Position numbers and translations under genes: made by a program | From: Rhodococcus sp. B50 | GTDB lineage: Bacteria; Actinomycetota; Actinomycetes; Mycobacteriales; Mycobacteriaceae | Assembly: GCF_013602415.1 (NCBI RefSeq) | Contig: NZ_WPAG02000002.1 | Location: 62,001-126,000 of the forward strand | Reading direction: 5' to 3' | DNA length: 64,000 bases | Notes under the pieces: model-generated | Database searches by the model: none | The model's input: only the letters and a program-made list of their open reading frames with translations | Told to the model about the DNA's origin: nothing | Shown: positions 57,189 through 64,000 of the stretch, one piece after another | Numbering within the stretch: the stretch's first letter is position 1 | How the letters are laid out: each line of letters begins with the position of its first letter

Positions 57189-58031
57189 GTGAAACGCCTG
57201 TCGGTGGTGGTGTTGGCTCTGTTCGCGCTGGTCGTCACAGGATGTGACGAGGGCGGGGGAGGCAGCGACTCGTCAGCCTCCGCGCCCGCGATTGTCGACG
57301 GCGGTCTTCGGGAGTCGCAACCCGTCGAAGAGTCCCATCGCAAGGAGGTCGTCACCGGCTACCTCGAAATGGAGACCGGCGATCCCGTGGCGACGGGCCG
57401 CCGGGTCGCGACGGTGGTCGAGGAGGCCGGTGGACGCGTCGACTCGCTCACCGAGCAACCCGAGGCGAGCAGCGTGCTGACCGTGCGGGTGCCCGCCGAC
57501 CGGCTCGACGAGGTCGTCGACGAGATCCGCACGCTCGGTCGTGTCACGAGCCTGAGTACCACCCGCGACGACGTGACGATGCAGTACACCGACCTCGAGG
57601 CGCGGGTGGGTGCGCTGCGGGCCTCGGTGGACCGCCTGCGGGCGCTGCTCGAGTCGTCGGCGGACGTCGAGGCGCTGATCGCCGCCGAGACCGCGCTCGC
57701 CGAACGCCAGGCCGAACTCGACAGTCTCGAGGCACAGCGACGGCAGTTGGGCGACAGGATCGAACTGTCCACGCTCACCGTCGACATCACCACCGATCGC
57801 CTTCCCTCCGAGCAGGACAGCTTCGTGGACGGGCTCGTTGCGGGATGGAACAGCCTGTGGGCCGCACTGGGGGCCGCGGTGGTCGGTATCGGCGCCGCGA
57901 TACCGTGGGTGGCGTTCCTGTTCGTGTGCGCTGCTGTCCTCTACTCGGTCATCCGGCTCATCACCCGACGGGGACGTTCGTCCGGAACCACCGGGACGCC
58001 CGATACCGAGAGGACCGACAGCGATGCGTGA
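57189..58031 (+). CDS. DUF4349 lipoprotein
   Basis: 280 residues. Signal peptide MKRLSVVVLALFALVVTG with the lipobox VTGC, Cys at about 19, so a lipoprotein. The DUF4349 body has a beta domain (YLEMETGDPVATGRRVATVVEEAGGRVDSL; VTVRVPADRLDEVVDEIRTLG) and a coiled coil (VDRLRALLESSADVEALIAAETALAERQAELDSLEAQRRQL). A second membrane helix (230-256) is followed by a charged tail. Function unknown. TAGCAT 8 nt before the GTG suggests a leaderless start. Overlaps the rhodanese gene by 8 nt. Confidence 0.88.
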   Translation: MKRLSVVVLALFALVVTGCDEGGGGSDSSASAPAIVDGGLRESQPVEESHRKEVVTGYLEMETGDPVATGRRVATVVEEAGGRVDSLTEQPEASSVLTVRVPADRLDEVVDEIRTLGRVTSLSTTRDDVTMQYTDLEARVGALRASVDRLRALLESSADVEALIAAETALAERQAELDSLEAQRRQLGDRIELSTLTVDITTDRLPSEQDSFVDGLVAGWNSLWAALGAAVVGIGAAIPWVAFLFVCAAVLYSVIRLITRRGRSSGTTGTPDTERTDSDA

Positions 58032-58332
58032 GGTCGACCTGGCCGCACTCGAATCCGCACTCACCGACGGGGCGACCGTCATCGACGTGCGTGAACGCGA
58101 CGAATACGCCCAGGTACGTGTGCCCGGCGTCACGAACATCCCGCTCAGCGAGTTCGTCGCGCGAGTCGACGAGATCCCCACCGAGGGCACCGTCTACGTC
58201 GTGTGCGCAGTGGGTGGGCGCAGCCTGCAGGCCGCGCAGTATCTCGCCGGTCGCGGTGTCGACGCCGTGTCCGTCGCGGGCGGTACCGACGGATGGGCCC
58301 GTTCGGGTCGTCCGGTGGAGAGCGGAGCCTAG
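58024..58332 (+). CDS. Rhodanese-domain protein
   Basis: 102 residues, a single rhodanese domain: VIDVRERDEYAQVRVPGVTNIPLSEF and the active-site loop VVCAVGGRSLQAAQYL with Cys at about 61, followed by VAGGTDGWARSG. Probable sulfur or thiosulfate transfer, acceptor unknown. It overlaps the lipoprotein gene and is convergent with trmL (4-nt overlap). Confidence 0.93.
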   Translation: MREVDLAALESALTDGATVIDVRERDEYAQVRVPGVTNIPLSEFVARVDEIPTEGTVYVVCAVGGRSLQAAQYLAGRGVDAVSVAGGTDGWARSGRPVESGA

Positions 58333-58793
58333 ACCGCGCCGGGGAAACCGTGCTGTCGCCACGCCTCGTAGCAGGCGACAGCGGCGGCGTTCGACAGATT
58401 CAGCGAACGACGCCCGGGCAGCATGGGGATGCGGACCTGCTCGGTGATGTGCGGGTCGGCCAGCACCTCGGGCGACAGCCCGGTCGGTTCGGGTCCGAAC
58501 AACAGCACGTCGCCGGCCCGGTACTCGATCTCCGCGTAGCTCGACGTGCCGTGCGCGGTGAACGCGAAGACCCGCTCGGGAGCCAGCGCCGCCCACGCGG
58601 CGTCGAGACTGCTGTGCACGGTGACCGACGCGAGGTCGTGGTAGTCCAGGCCCGCGCGGCGCAGCTTCGGCTCGGATAGGTCGAAACCGAGGGGTTCCAC
58701 CAGGTGCAGATCCGCGCCGGTCGCGGCGACCATCCGGATGGCATTGCCGGTGTTGGGGGGAATGCGCGGCTCGTGGAACATCACTCTGAACAC
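58329..58793 (-). CDS. trmL: tRNA (cytidine/uridine-2'-O-)-methyltransferase TrmL
   Basis: SPOUT-fold 2'-O-methyltransferase acting at wobble position 34 of tRNA-Leu. 154 residues. HEPRIPPNTGNAIRMVAATGADLHLVEPLGFDLSEPKLRRAGLDY and LLFGPEPTGL, IPMLPGRRSLNLSNAAAVACYEAWRQ (SAM-binding knot) are present. GTG 58793 gives a length equal to M. tuberculosis SpoU (Rv3366). Read against the flow of its neighbours. Confidence 0.93.
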   Translation of the reverse strand: MFRVMFHEPRIPPNTGNAIRMVAATGADLHLVEPLGFDLSEPKLRRAGLDYHDLASVTVHSSLDAAWAALAPERVFAFTAHGTSSYAEIEYRAGDVLLFGPEPTGLSPEVLADPHITEQVRIPMLPGRRSLNLSNAAAVACYEAWRQHGFPGAV

Positions 58794-58917
58794 AACGCAG
58801 GTTAACAAGACGGCAGTGTGTCGGTGTCGACCCGCGTGCGCACACCGGCGGTGTAGCCGCGGGACGCGTGCTTTCATTCTCGTGTCGGATTCGATTCGGT
58901 CGGCCGCGGGAGATGTC

Positions 58918-59532
58918 ATGGAGTCACCGGTAGCGACGTACGTCTCGGCGGTACGCAGCTTCTCGGAGTTGGTCCGTGCCGTGCCGGAGAACCGCTGGGA
59001 CGGTCCGGGCCTGGGCGAGTGGGACCTCCGATCGTTGATCGGCCACACCTCACGCTCGTTGACGACCGTCGCGACCTATCTCGACAGTCCAGCCGACACC
59101 GAGGACCTCGCGAGCGCGGAGCAGTACTACGTCCACGTCAAGGAATTGAGCGCCGTCCTCGGCGCGGGCGACATCGTCGAACGCGGACGGCGTGCCGGTG
59201 CCGACCTCGGCGACCACCCGGTCGCGTCGATCGATGTCCTGTCGACCGCGGTGATCGAGCGGCTCGGTGCCGGTGAGGACCGGCTCATCCGGGTGATCGG
59301 AGGCATGGGAATCCGGCTGCATTCCTATCTGCCGACGCGGACCTTCGAACTGGTCGTCCACGGCCTCGACATCGCAGCGGCCACGGACGTCCCCTTCACG
59401 CCTCCGGCAGACGCCCTCGAAGAGGCGACCCTGCTGGCCGCAAGGATCGCGCTGGCACTCGGCGATGGCAAGACCGTGCTGCGGGCATTGACCGGTCGGA
59501 CGGCGCTGCCGAGCGGCTATTCCGTCGTGTGA
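58918..59532 (+). CDS. Mycothiol-dependent maleylpyruvate isomerase-fold protein
   Basis: 204 residues. ATYVSAVRSFSELVRAVPENRWDGPGLGEWDLRSLIGHTSRSLTTVATYLD is the N-terminal MDMPI/DinB-like four-helix motif, whose His may bind a metal (GHTSRS). RTFELVVHGLDIAAATDVPF is the second conserved block. This family uses mycothiol in some members; substrate unknown here. ATG 58918. Followed directly by the WS/DGAT pseudogene. Confidence 0.82.
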   Translation: MESPVATYVSAVRSFSELVRAVPENRWDGPGLGEWDLRSLIGHTSRSLTTVATYLDSPADTEDLASAEQYYVHVKELSAVLGAGDIVERGRRAGADLGDHPVASIDVLSTAVIERLGAGEDRLIRVIGGMGIRLHSYLPTRTFELVVHGLDIAAATDVPFTPPADALEEATLLAARIALALGDGKTVLRALTGRTALPSGYSVV

Positions 59533-59615
59533 GCGGGAGAGGTTCGGCGCGGCCGGGTCCGGAACATCGAATCCTCCAGCTGTGCAAGGACGGACGTCGA
59601 GGAGAAGACCCGACG

Positions 59616-60168
59616 GGAACCTTCGATTTCGTGGAGGACACGGACCCCGAAGCTCCGCAGTCGACCATGATGAGTGTCTATGTGTTCGATGCCCGAGCGG
59701 GCCAGGCCCCCATTCGCACCCGTGAGGACGCCGTCATCTGGATCTGAGAGCGCCTGCACCGCACACCGGCACTCACCCGACGCCTGCACCGCGTGCCGGC
59801 GAACCTCGACTTCCCCTACTGGGTGGAGACGGACGTCGATCCGGACCACCAACTGGCCGACACCGTCGTGACGAATGTCCCCCACGGCCCGGTCGAGGGA
59901 CTCCGCTTCGGTGACAGTCCGGCCGTCGAGGCGATCGGTACTCCGATGCTCAACCGGAATTTCGGTCTCGTCCACTCCGCGACGTCGCTCGGTGAGGTCC
60001 TCACCTTGTCTTTTCTGGCATCGGAATCCTTGCATGCCCGACCGGGACGAGTACGAGCGGCATCTCACCGAGGCCTTCGCTGAACTGTCCCGGCACTGCC
60101 TGCCTCCACGCGGACGGACAGTCGCCGGTACCGGCGCTTCGACGTCGGGCGGGCGCCTGGAAGAATGA
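59616..60168 (+). pseudogene. Decayed wax ester synthase/diacylglycerol acyltransferase (WS/DGAT)
   Basis: Pieces of one WS/DGAT gene remain, in order. N-terminal part: FVEDTDPEAPQSTMMSVYVFDA ... DAVIWI, then an in-frame TGA (59745-59747), then on the same frame ERLHRTPALTRRLHRVPANLDFPYWVETDVDPDHQLADTV. It jumps straight to the C-terminal motif VTNVPHGPVEGLRFGDSPAVEAI ... GLVHSATSLGEVLTLSFLASES. About 250 residues between, including the HHxxxDG catalytic site, are gone. A +1 frameshift near 60033 is needed to reach [19 protein letters not shown], which ends at a TGA (60166-60168) overlapping the folD ATG. So it has a stop, a deletion and a frameshift. Corresponds to Rv3371 beside dnaE2. Confidence 0.85.
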
Positions 60169-61028
60169 GCGACGTGACTGCGACGATCCTGGACGGCAAA
60201 GCAACCCGCGACGAAATCTTCGAGGACCTGAAGGTCCGCGTGGAAGCGCTGAAGGACAAGGGCGTCACGCCCGGCCTCGGCACGATTCTCGTCGGCGACG
60301 ATCCGGGATCCGCGGCCTACGTGCGCGGCAAGCACAACGACTGCGCGAAGGTCGGCATCACGTCGATCCGCAAGGATCTGCCTGCCGACATCACCCAGGA
60401 GCAGCTGTTCGAGGCGATCGACGAGCTCAACGCCGATCCCGCCTGCACCGGTTACATCGTCCAGCTCCCGCTGCCGAAGCATCTCGACGAGAACGCGGCG
60501 CTCGAGCGTATGGATCCGGGCAAGGACGCCGACGGTCTGCACCCGGTCAACCTCGGCCGTCTGGTCCTCGGCAAGGAGGCCCCGCTGCCGTGCACGCCGC
60601 GCGGCATCATCCACCTGCTGCGCCGCTACGACGTGGAGATCGCCGGTGCGCACGTGGTGGTGGTCGGCCGTGGAGTCACCGTCGGTCGCCCGATCGGGCT
60701 GCTCCTGACCCGTCGCTCGGAGAACGCGACGGTCACTCTCTGCCACACCGGTACCCGCGATCTCGCCGCCGAGGTGCGTCGCGCCGACATCATCGTCGCG
60801 GCCGCGGGTGTGCCCGGCCTCGTGACGGCCGACATGGTCAAGCCCGGCGCTGCGGTGCTGGACGTGGGTGTCTCCCGCACCGAGGACGGACTGCGCGGCG
60901 ACGTCGCCGCGGACATGCGTGAGGTCGCGGGCTTCGTGTCTCCGAACCCCGGCGGTGTCGGCCCGCTCACCCGTGCATTCCTTCTGAGTAACGTCGTGGA
61001 GCGGGCCGAGCAGCTCGCCGCCCGGTAA
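60165..61028 (+). CDS. folD: Bifunctional methylenetetrahydrofolate dehydrogenase/cyclohydrolase
   Basis: Interconverts 5,10-methylene- and 10-formyl-THF. 287 residues. [23 protein letters not shown] contains the catalytic Tyr and Lys; [10 protein letters not shown] and [11 protein letters not shown] follow; [21 protein letters not shown] is the NADP site, [14 protein letters not shown] and [20 protein letters not shown] the C-terminal signatures. ATG 60165 (or GTG 60174) starts in the overlap with the pseudogene remnant. Followed closely by the DUF3017 gene. Confidence 0.97.
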   Translation: MSDVTATILDGKATRDEIFEDLKVRVEALKDKGVTPGLGTILVGDDPGSAAYVRGKHNDCAKVGITSIRKDLPADITQEQLFEAIDELNADPACTGYIVQLPLPKHLDENAALERMDPGKDADGLHPVNLGRLVLGKEAPLPCTPRGIIHLLRRYDVEIAGAHVVVVGRGVTVGRPIGLLLTRRSENATVTLCHTGTRDLAAEVRRADIIVAAAGVPGLVTADMVKPGAAVLDVGVSRTEDGLRGDVAADMREVAGFVSPNPGGVGPLTRAFLLSNVVERAEQLAAR

Positions 61029-61052
61029 CGGGTCGACACCCCGGGAGACGAG

Positions 61053-61337
61053 ATGGCTCAGGCTCTGCGATTCACGCGTCTGAACCTGCCGCTGCTCGCG
61101 GTCACCCTGGTGATCGCGGCAGCGGTGATCCTGGTGATCGCCGACCGATGGCGACGCGGAGCGTTCGTCTTCGGCGGCGCGACGATCCTCGCCGGCCTGT
61201 TCCGCTGGGTTCTCGACGAGGACAAGGTCGGTGTCCTCGCGGTACGCAGCAAGGGATTCGATGTCGCGTCGATGATGGTTGTCGGCGGCATCGTGGTGGC
61301 GCTCGCCGCGTCGATCGACCCGCTGGGGACCGACTAA
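61053..61337 (+). CDS. DUF3017 membrane protein
   Basis: 94 residues with three predicted helices ([54 protein letters not shown]). A family found beside folD in actinobacteria, unknown function (Rv3355c in M. tuberculosis). Starts 24 nt after folD and shares its operon; convergent with metX (4-nt overlap). Confidence 0.88.
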   Translation: MAQALRFTRLNLPLLAVTLVIAAAVILVIADRWRRGAFVFGGATILAGLFRWVLDEDKVGVLAVRSKGFDVASMMVVGGIVVALAASIDPLGTD

Positions 61338-62461
61338 CCCTCGGCGAGTTTCATCAGCTCGGCGAGGAGCTTGGCGACCTCGTCGGCCTCGGTGAGGAAG
61401 CCGTCGTGTCCGTCGCGCGAGACGAGTACACGCAGCTCGTCCGATCCCGGGAGGAGATCGGCGATCTCCTGCTGCAGGCGCAGCGGATACAGCCGGTCGG
61501 AATCGACGCCGGCGACGATCGTCGGCACCGGGGTGGACCCGAGTGCGGCTTCGACACCGCCGCGTCCGCGCCCGACGTCGTGCCGGTTCATCACGTCGGA
61601 CAACAACACGTAGGTACCGGGATCGAAGCGCGCGACGAGTTTGCGCGCCTGGTGCTCGAGATAGCTCTGCACGGCGTACCGGCCGCCCCGCCACGGATCC
61701 TCACCGTCCTGGGGGAGATTCCCGAAGCGTGTGTCGAGCTCGAGTTCGGTCCGGTAGGTGAGGTGCGCGATGGTCCGGGCGATGGCAAGTCCGGCTTCGG
61801 GGCGCCGCCCCGTGCCGTAGTAGTCGCCGCCCTGCCAGTCGGGGTCGGCCGTGATGGCCGTCATCTGCGCGCTCTGGGTGCCGATCTGGTCGGCAGTGGC
61901 GCGGGCGCCGGTAGCGAGGACGAGCGACGCCCGTACGCGCTCGGGATGGGTGATGATCCATTCGAGGGTGCGCATGCCGCCCATCGAGCCCCCGGTCACG
62001 GCCGCGAGAACGTCGATGCCGAGCTTGTCGAGCAGGGTCACTTCGGCGGCCACCTGATCGCGCACGGTGATCAGAGGGAAGCGGGAACCCCACGCCTTGC
62101 CGTCGGGTGCGGCGCTGCCGGGACCGGTGGTTCCGCGGCAACCGCCGAGGATGTTGGTCGAGACGACACACCAGCGATCGGTGTCGATGGGGGCACCGGG
62201 GCCGACCATGCCCGACCACCACCCGGGGGACGGATGATCCGGGCCGGCGGGGCCGGTGACGTGCGAGTCGCCGGTGAGGGCGTGTTCGACGAGCACAACG
62301 TTGTCGCGGGCGGGGGACAGCTCACCCCACCTCTGCATAGCGATCGTGACGTTCGGCAGTGTCTCACCGCTCTCGAGGGCGAGATCTCCGATGTCGATGG
62401 TTTCGAGGCGTCCGTCCGCCGGGGGCAGTTCGACGCGACGACGCTCGGTGCCCGCCGTCAA
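61334..62461 (-). CDS. metX: Homoserine O-acetyltransferase MetX
   Basis: Acetylates homoserine with acetyl-CoA for methionine synthesis. 375 residues. Alpha/beta-hydrolase family: [55 protein letters not shown] with the catalytic Ser (about 156), and [20 protein letters not shown] and [15 protein letters not shown] with Asp and His. The start is TTG at 62461; no ATG or GTG is available upstream before a stop, and the distance to the conserved [13 protein letters not shown] agrees with M. tuberculosis MetA. It overlaps a mini-ORF stop, TTGA. Controlled by a SAM-IV riboswitch. Confidence 0.95.
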   Translation of the reverse strand: MTAGTERRRVELPPADGRLETIDIGDLALESGETLPNVTIAMQRWGELSPARDNVVLVEHALTGDSHVTGPAGPDHPSPGWWSGMVGPGAPIDTDRWCVVSTNILGGCRGTTGPGSAAPDGKAWGSRFPLITVRDQVAAEVTLLDKLGIDVLAAVTGGSMGGMRTLEWIITHPERVRASLVLATGARATADQIGTQSAQMTAITADPDWQGGDYYGTGRRPEAGLAIARTIAHLTYRTELELDTRFGNLPQDGEDPWRGGRYAVQSYLEHQARKLVARFDPGTYVLLSDVMNRHDVGRGRGGVEAALGSTPVPTIVAGVDSDRLYPLRLQQEIADLLPGSDELRVLVSRDGHDGFLTEADEVAKLLAELMKLAEG

Positions 62462-62520
62462 GAGGTGACCGCCTCGACGCTCGGGGAGGGGTGGCAGCGC
62501 CGGCTGCGGATGTCGGTCAT
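62458..62520 (-). CDS. Mini-ORF coupled to metX
   Basis: 20 codons, ATG at 62520 with GGAAGG 5 nt upstream. Sequence [20 protein letters not shown]. Its ATG overlaps the stop of the leader ORF (ATGA) and its own stop overlaps the metX TTG. It has no homology I recognise. It could be a coupling peptide that carries ribosomes from the leader to the weak TTG start. Confidence 0.45.
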   Translation of the reverse strand: MTDIRSRRCHPSPSVEAVTS

Positions 62521-62582
62521 CGTGTCCTTCCGGCGGTGGTGGGAGGTTCGATCGTGGTTTGCGTGCGACAGCACATCATCAT
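62517..62582 (-). CDS. Putative Cys-Cys leader peptide upstream of metX
   Basis: 21 codons: [21 protein letters not shown]. It starts 8 nt after the riboswitch region with a strong GGGAGG (62594-62589) and a 6-nt spacer. Three Met codons followed by two Cys codons are what a translation-attenuation leader for sulfur amino acids would need: ribosomes would stall at low charged Cys- or Met-tRNA. The stop overlaps the next ATG. Cys-rich leader ORFs exist in actinobacteria; this particular one is an inference. Confidence 0.55.
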   Translation of the reverse strand: MMMCCRTQTTIEPPTTAGRTR

Positions 62583-62589
62583 GTCAATC

Positions 62590-62706
62590 CTCCCGGCAGC
62601 AGGCTTGTCGGCGGGGTCCCGCCGACCGTGTCCTCACCCGGAGCACCCCACCCCGGTCGGAGGGTTGCCGGCCAGCAAGCCGGGGCTTGACGCTGGCACT
62701 CATGAC
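62590..62706 (-). ncRNA. SAM-IV riboswitch
   Basis: On the minus strand the sequence starting GTCATGAGTGCCAGCGTCAA, then CCCCGGCTTGCTGGCCGGCA, ACCCTCC, GGTGGGGTGCTCCGGGTGAG, fits the actinobacterial SAM-IV class (RF00634): P1 arms, the AAGCCCCGGC/GCCGGCAACC core and the GGGGTGCTCCGGGTGA segment. It binds S-adenosylmethionine and switches metX off. The following GGCGGGACCCCGCC hairpin (about 62623-62645) may be the expression platform or pseudoknot partner. End coordinate approximate. Confidence 0.9.
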
Positions 62707-62715
62707 TATCCCGGC

Positions 62716-62744
62716 AGTCTAGCGACTCTCCGGCGCAGGGTCTT
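62716..62744 (-). promoter_or_regulatory. Probable promoter of the metX transcript
   Basis: TAGACT on the minus strand (62721-62716) is a good -10, about 8 nt before the riboswitch 5' end. AAGACC 17 nt further up (62744-62739) is a weak -35. Confidence 0.5.
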
Positions 62745-62779
62745 ATGCACCCTCTGAACAGCCCTGACCAGCATGAAAG

Positions 62780-62793
62780 TTACCGGTCGGTAA
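62780..62793. promoter_or_regulatory. TetR-like palindrome TTACCGGTCGGTAA
   Basis: A 14-bp inverted repeat TTACC-GGTC-GGTAA in the gap between divergent metX and icd, of the ACCGGT-type seen in TetR-family operators. The regulator is not in the window. The rest of the gap (62754-62975, 222 nt) shows no other clear element. Confidence 0.4.
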
Positions 62794-62975
62794 GGCTGGA
62801 GGGTAAGACGAGGCGCTTTGCGGACGCCGCGAATAGCAGTACGCTTGTCATGTTTGGCCGGGGTCCAGGACGTGGACACGGCCATGCTCGCGCATAGCGA
62901 GCCGACGGCGATCGCACCCACAAAGTGCGGTCGATTGGGGACCACAGAAACGTCCTAGGAGGACACGAAGCGCAT

Positions 62976-64000
62976 ATGTCCAAGATCAAGGTTGAGGGTA
63001 AGGTCGTCGAGCTCGACGGCGACGAGATGACCCGCATCATCTGGCAGTTCATCAAAGACAAGCTGATCCACCCGTACCTGGACGTGGATCTCGAGTACTA
63101 CGACCTCGGCGTGGAACACCGCGACGCCACCGATGATCAGGTGACGATCGACGCGGCGAACGCCATCAAGAAGCACAACGTCGGTGTCAAGTGCGCCACC
63201 ATCACTCCCGACGAAGCGCGCGTCGAAGAGTTCGGTCTGAAGAAGATGTGGCGGTCGCCCAACGGCACCATCCGTAACATCCTCGGCGGCACCATCTTCC
63301 GTGCGCCCATCATCATCTCGAACGTGCCGCGTCTGGTTCCGGGCTGGACCAAGCCGGTCATCGTCGGCCGCCACGCGTTCGGTGACCAGTACCGCGCCAC
63401 CGACTTCAAGGTCGACCGCCCGGGTACCGTCACCATCACCTTCACGCCGGAGGACGGCAGCGAGCCGATCCAGCACGAGGTCTGCCAGATCCCCGAGGAC
63501 GGCGGCGTCGTCATGGGTATGTACAACTACAAGAAGTCCATCCAGGACTTCGCGCGCGCCTCGCTCTCGTACGGCCTGCAGCGCAACTACCCGGTCTACC
63601 TGTCGACCAAGAACACGATCCTGAAGGCCTACGACGGCATGTTCAAGGACGAGTTCCAGCGGATCTACGAGGAAGAGTTCAAGGCGGAGTTCGACGCCGC
63701 CGGACTCACCTACGAGCACCGCCTCATCGACGACATGGTCGCGTCGTCCCTCAAGTGGGAGGGCGGCTACGTCTGGGCCTGCAAGAACTACGACGGCGAC
63801 GTCCAGTCCGACACCGTCGCCCAGGGCTACGGTTCGCTGGGCCTGATGACCTCCGTCCTGATGACCCCGGACGGCAAGACCGTCGAGGCGGAGGCCGCAC
63901 ACGGCACCGTCACGCGGCACTACCGCCAGCACCAGCAGGGCAAGCCGACGTCGACCAACCCGATCGCATCGATCTTCGCCTGGACCCGTGGCCTCGAGCA
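62976..64000 (+). CDS. icd: NADP-dependent isocitrate dehydrogenase, 3'-partial
   Basis: Oxidative decarboxylation of isocitrate in the TCA cycle. The first 341 codons are present; the gene runs off the window. [52 protein letters not shown] (substrate site), [14 protein letters not shown] and [44 protein letters not shown] (NADP and metal site) show the homodimeric eukaryote-like Icd1 type, about 405 residues long. ATG 62976 with AGGAGGA upstream. Matches Rv3339c next to metA. Confidence 0.97.
   Translation, partial: MSKIKVEGKVVELDGDEMTRIIWQFIKDKLIHPYLDVDLEYYDLGVEHRDATDDQVTIDAANAIKKHNVGVKCATITPDEARVEEFGLKKMWRSPNGTIRNILGGTIFRAPIIISNVPRLVPGWTKPVIVGRHAFGDQYRATDFKVDRPGTVTITFTPEDGSEPIQHEVCQIPEDGGVVMGMYNYKKSIQDFARASLSYGLQRNYPVYLSTKNTILKAYDGMFKDEFQRIYEEEFKAEFDAAGLTYEHRLIDDMVASSLKWEGGYVWACKNYDGDVQSDTVAQGYGSLGLMTSVLMTPDGKTVEAEAAHGTVTRHYRQHQQGKPTSTNPIASIFAWTRGLE

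Overview
This 64 kb window is high-GC actinobacterial chromosome. The gene content and order closely follow the stretch of the Mycobacterium tuberculosis chromosome from eccC4 (Rv3447c) down to icd1 (Rv3339c), read in one direction. The proteins, the WhiB regulator, the ESX-4 genes, the mycothiol-type proteins and the SAM-IV riboswitch point to Mycobacteriales. Gene content and spacing suggest Rhodococcus or a close relative (inference; no taxonomic search was possible). I see no tRNA, rRNA, CRISPR array, prophage or insertion sequence.

Layout. 1-5.9 kb: end of an ESX-4 type VII secretion locus (eccC, a secretion-associated membrane protein, esxU, esxT). 6-9.9 kb: rplM-rpsI, glmM and a gene pair with type VII substrate features. 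10-19.5 kb: cell-wall precursor and housekeeping genes (glmS, nnrD, alr, tsaE, tsaB, rimI, tsaD). 19.5-23.6 kb: a membrane-anchored Hsp70-like protein, then groES-groEL1 behind a CIRCE operator. 23.7-27.7 kb: whiB3, an Rv3415c-like gene, sigD with its anti-sigma gene rsdA, and a DUF5319 gene. 28-34.2 kb: purine genes guaB2, guaB3 and guaA, with a choD-like GMC oxidoreductase between them. 34.3-38.1 kb: a LiaFSR-like envelope-stress module (PspC/LiaF-like protein, PspC-type histidine kinase, LuxR regulator), followed by a Ser/Thr kinase. 39.5-57.2 kb: imuA', imuB and dnaE2, the SOS mutasome, with LexA-like boxes; between them lie xthA, a Zn alcohol dehydrogenase, an MmpL transporter, a multicopper oxidase, an ECF42 sigma factor with its DGPF partner, and an ArsR-SRPBCC pair with clear operators. 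57.2-61.3 kb: lipoprotein, rhodanese, trmL, a maleylpyruvate-isomerase-fold protein, a decayed WS/DGAT pseudogene, folD and a DUF3017 gene. 61.3-64 kb: metX under a SAM-IV riboswitch with an unusual Cys-Cys leader ORF, then icd running off the end.

How the parts work together. Most genes are housekeeping: amino-sugar and D-Ala supply, tRNA t6A modification, guanine nucleotides, one-carbon and methionine metabolism. Regulation is visible in several places: CIRCE/HrcA at groES, LexA boxes at the mutasome genes, ArsR palindromes, paired palindromes in front of the histidine kinase, and the metX riboswitch. Many genes appear to be read from leaderless promoters, with a TANNNT hexamer 6-9 nt before the start codon.

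Most worth a second look: the metX leader (riboswitch, then a Cys-Cys mini-ORF, then a second overlapping mini-ORF, then a TTG start, with metY missing); the extra type VII-like pair between glmM and glmS; the LiaFSR-like module with repeated operators; the WS/DGAT pseudogene; and short duplications at gene ends and at a ribosome binding site.
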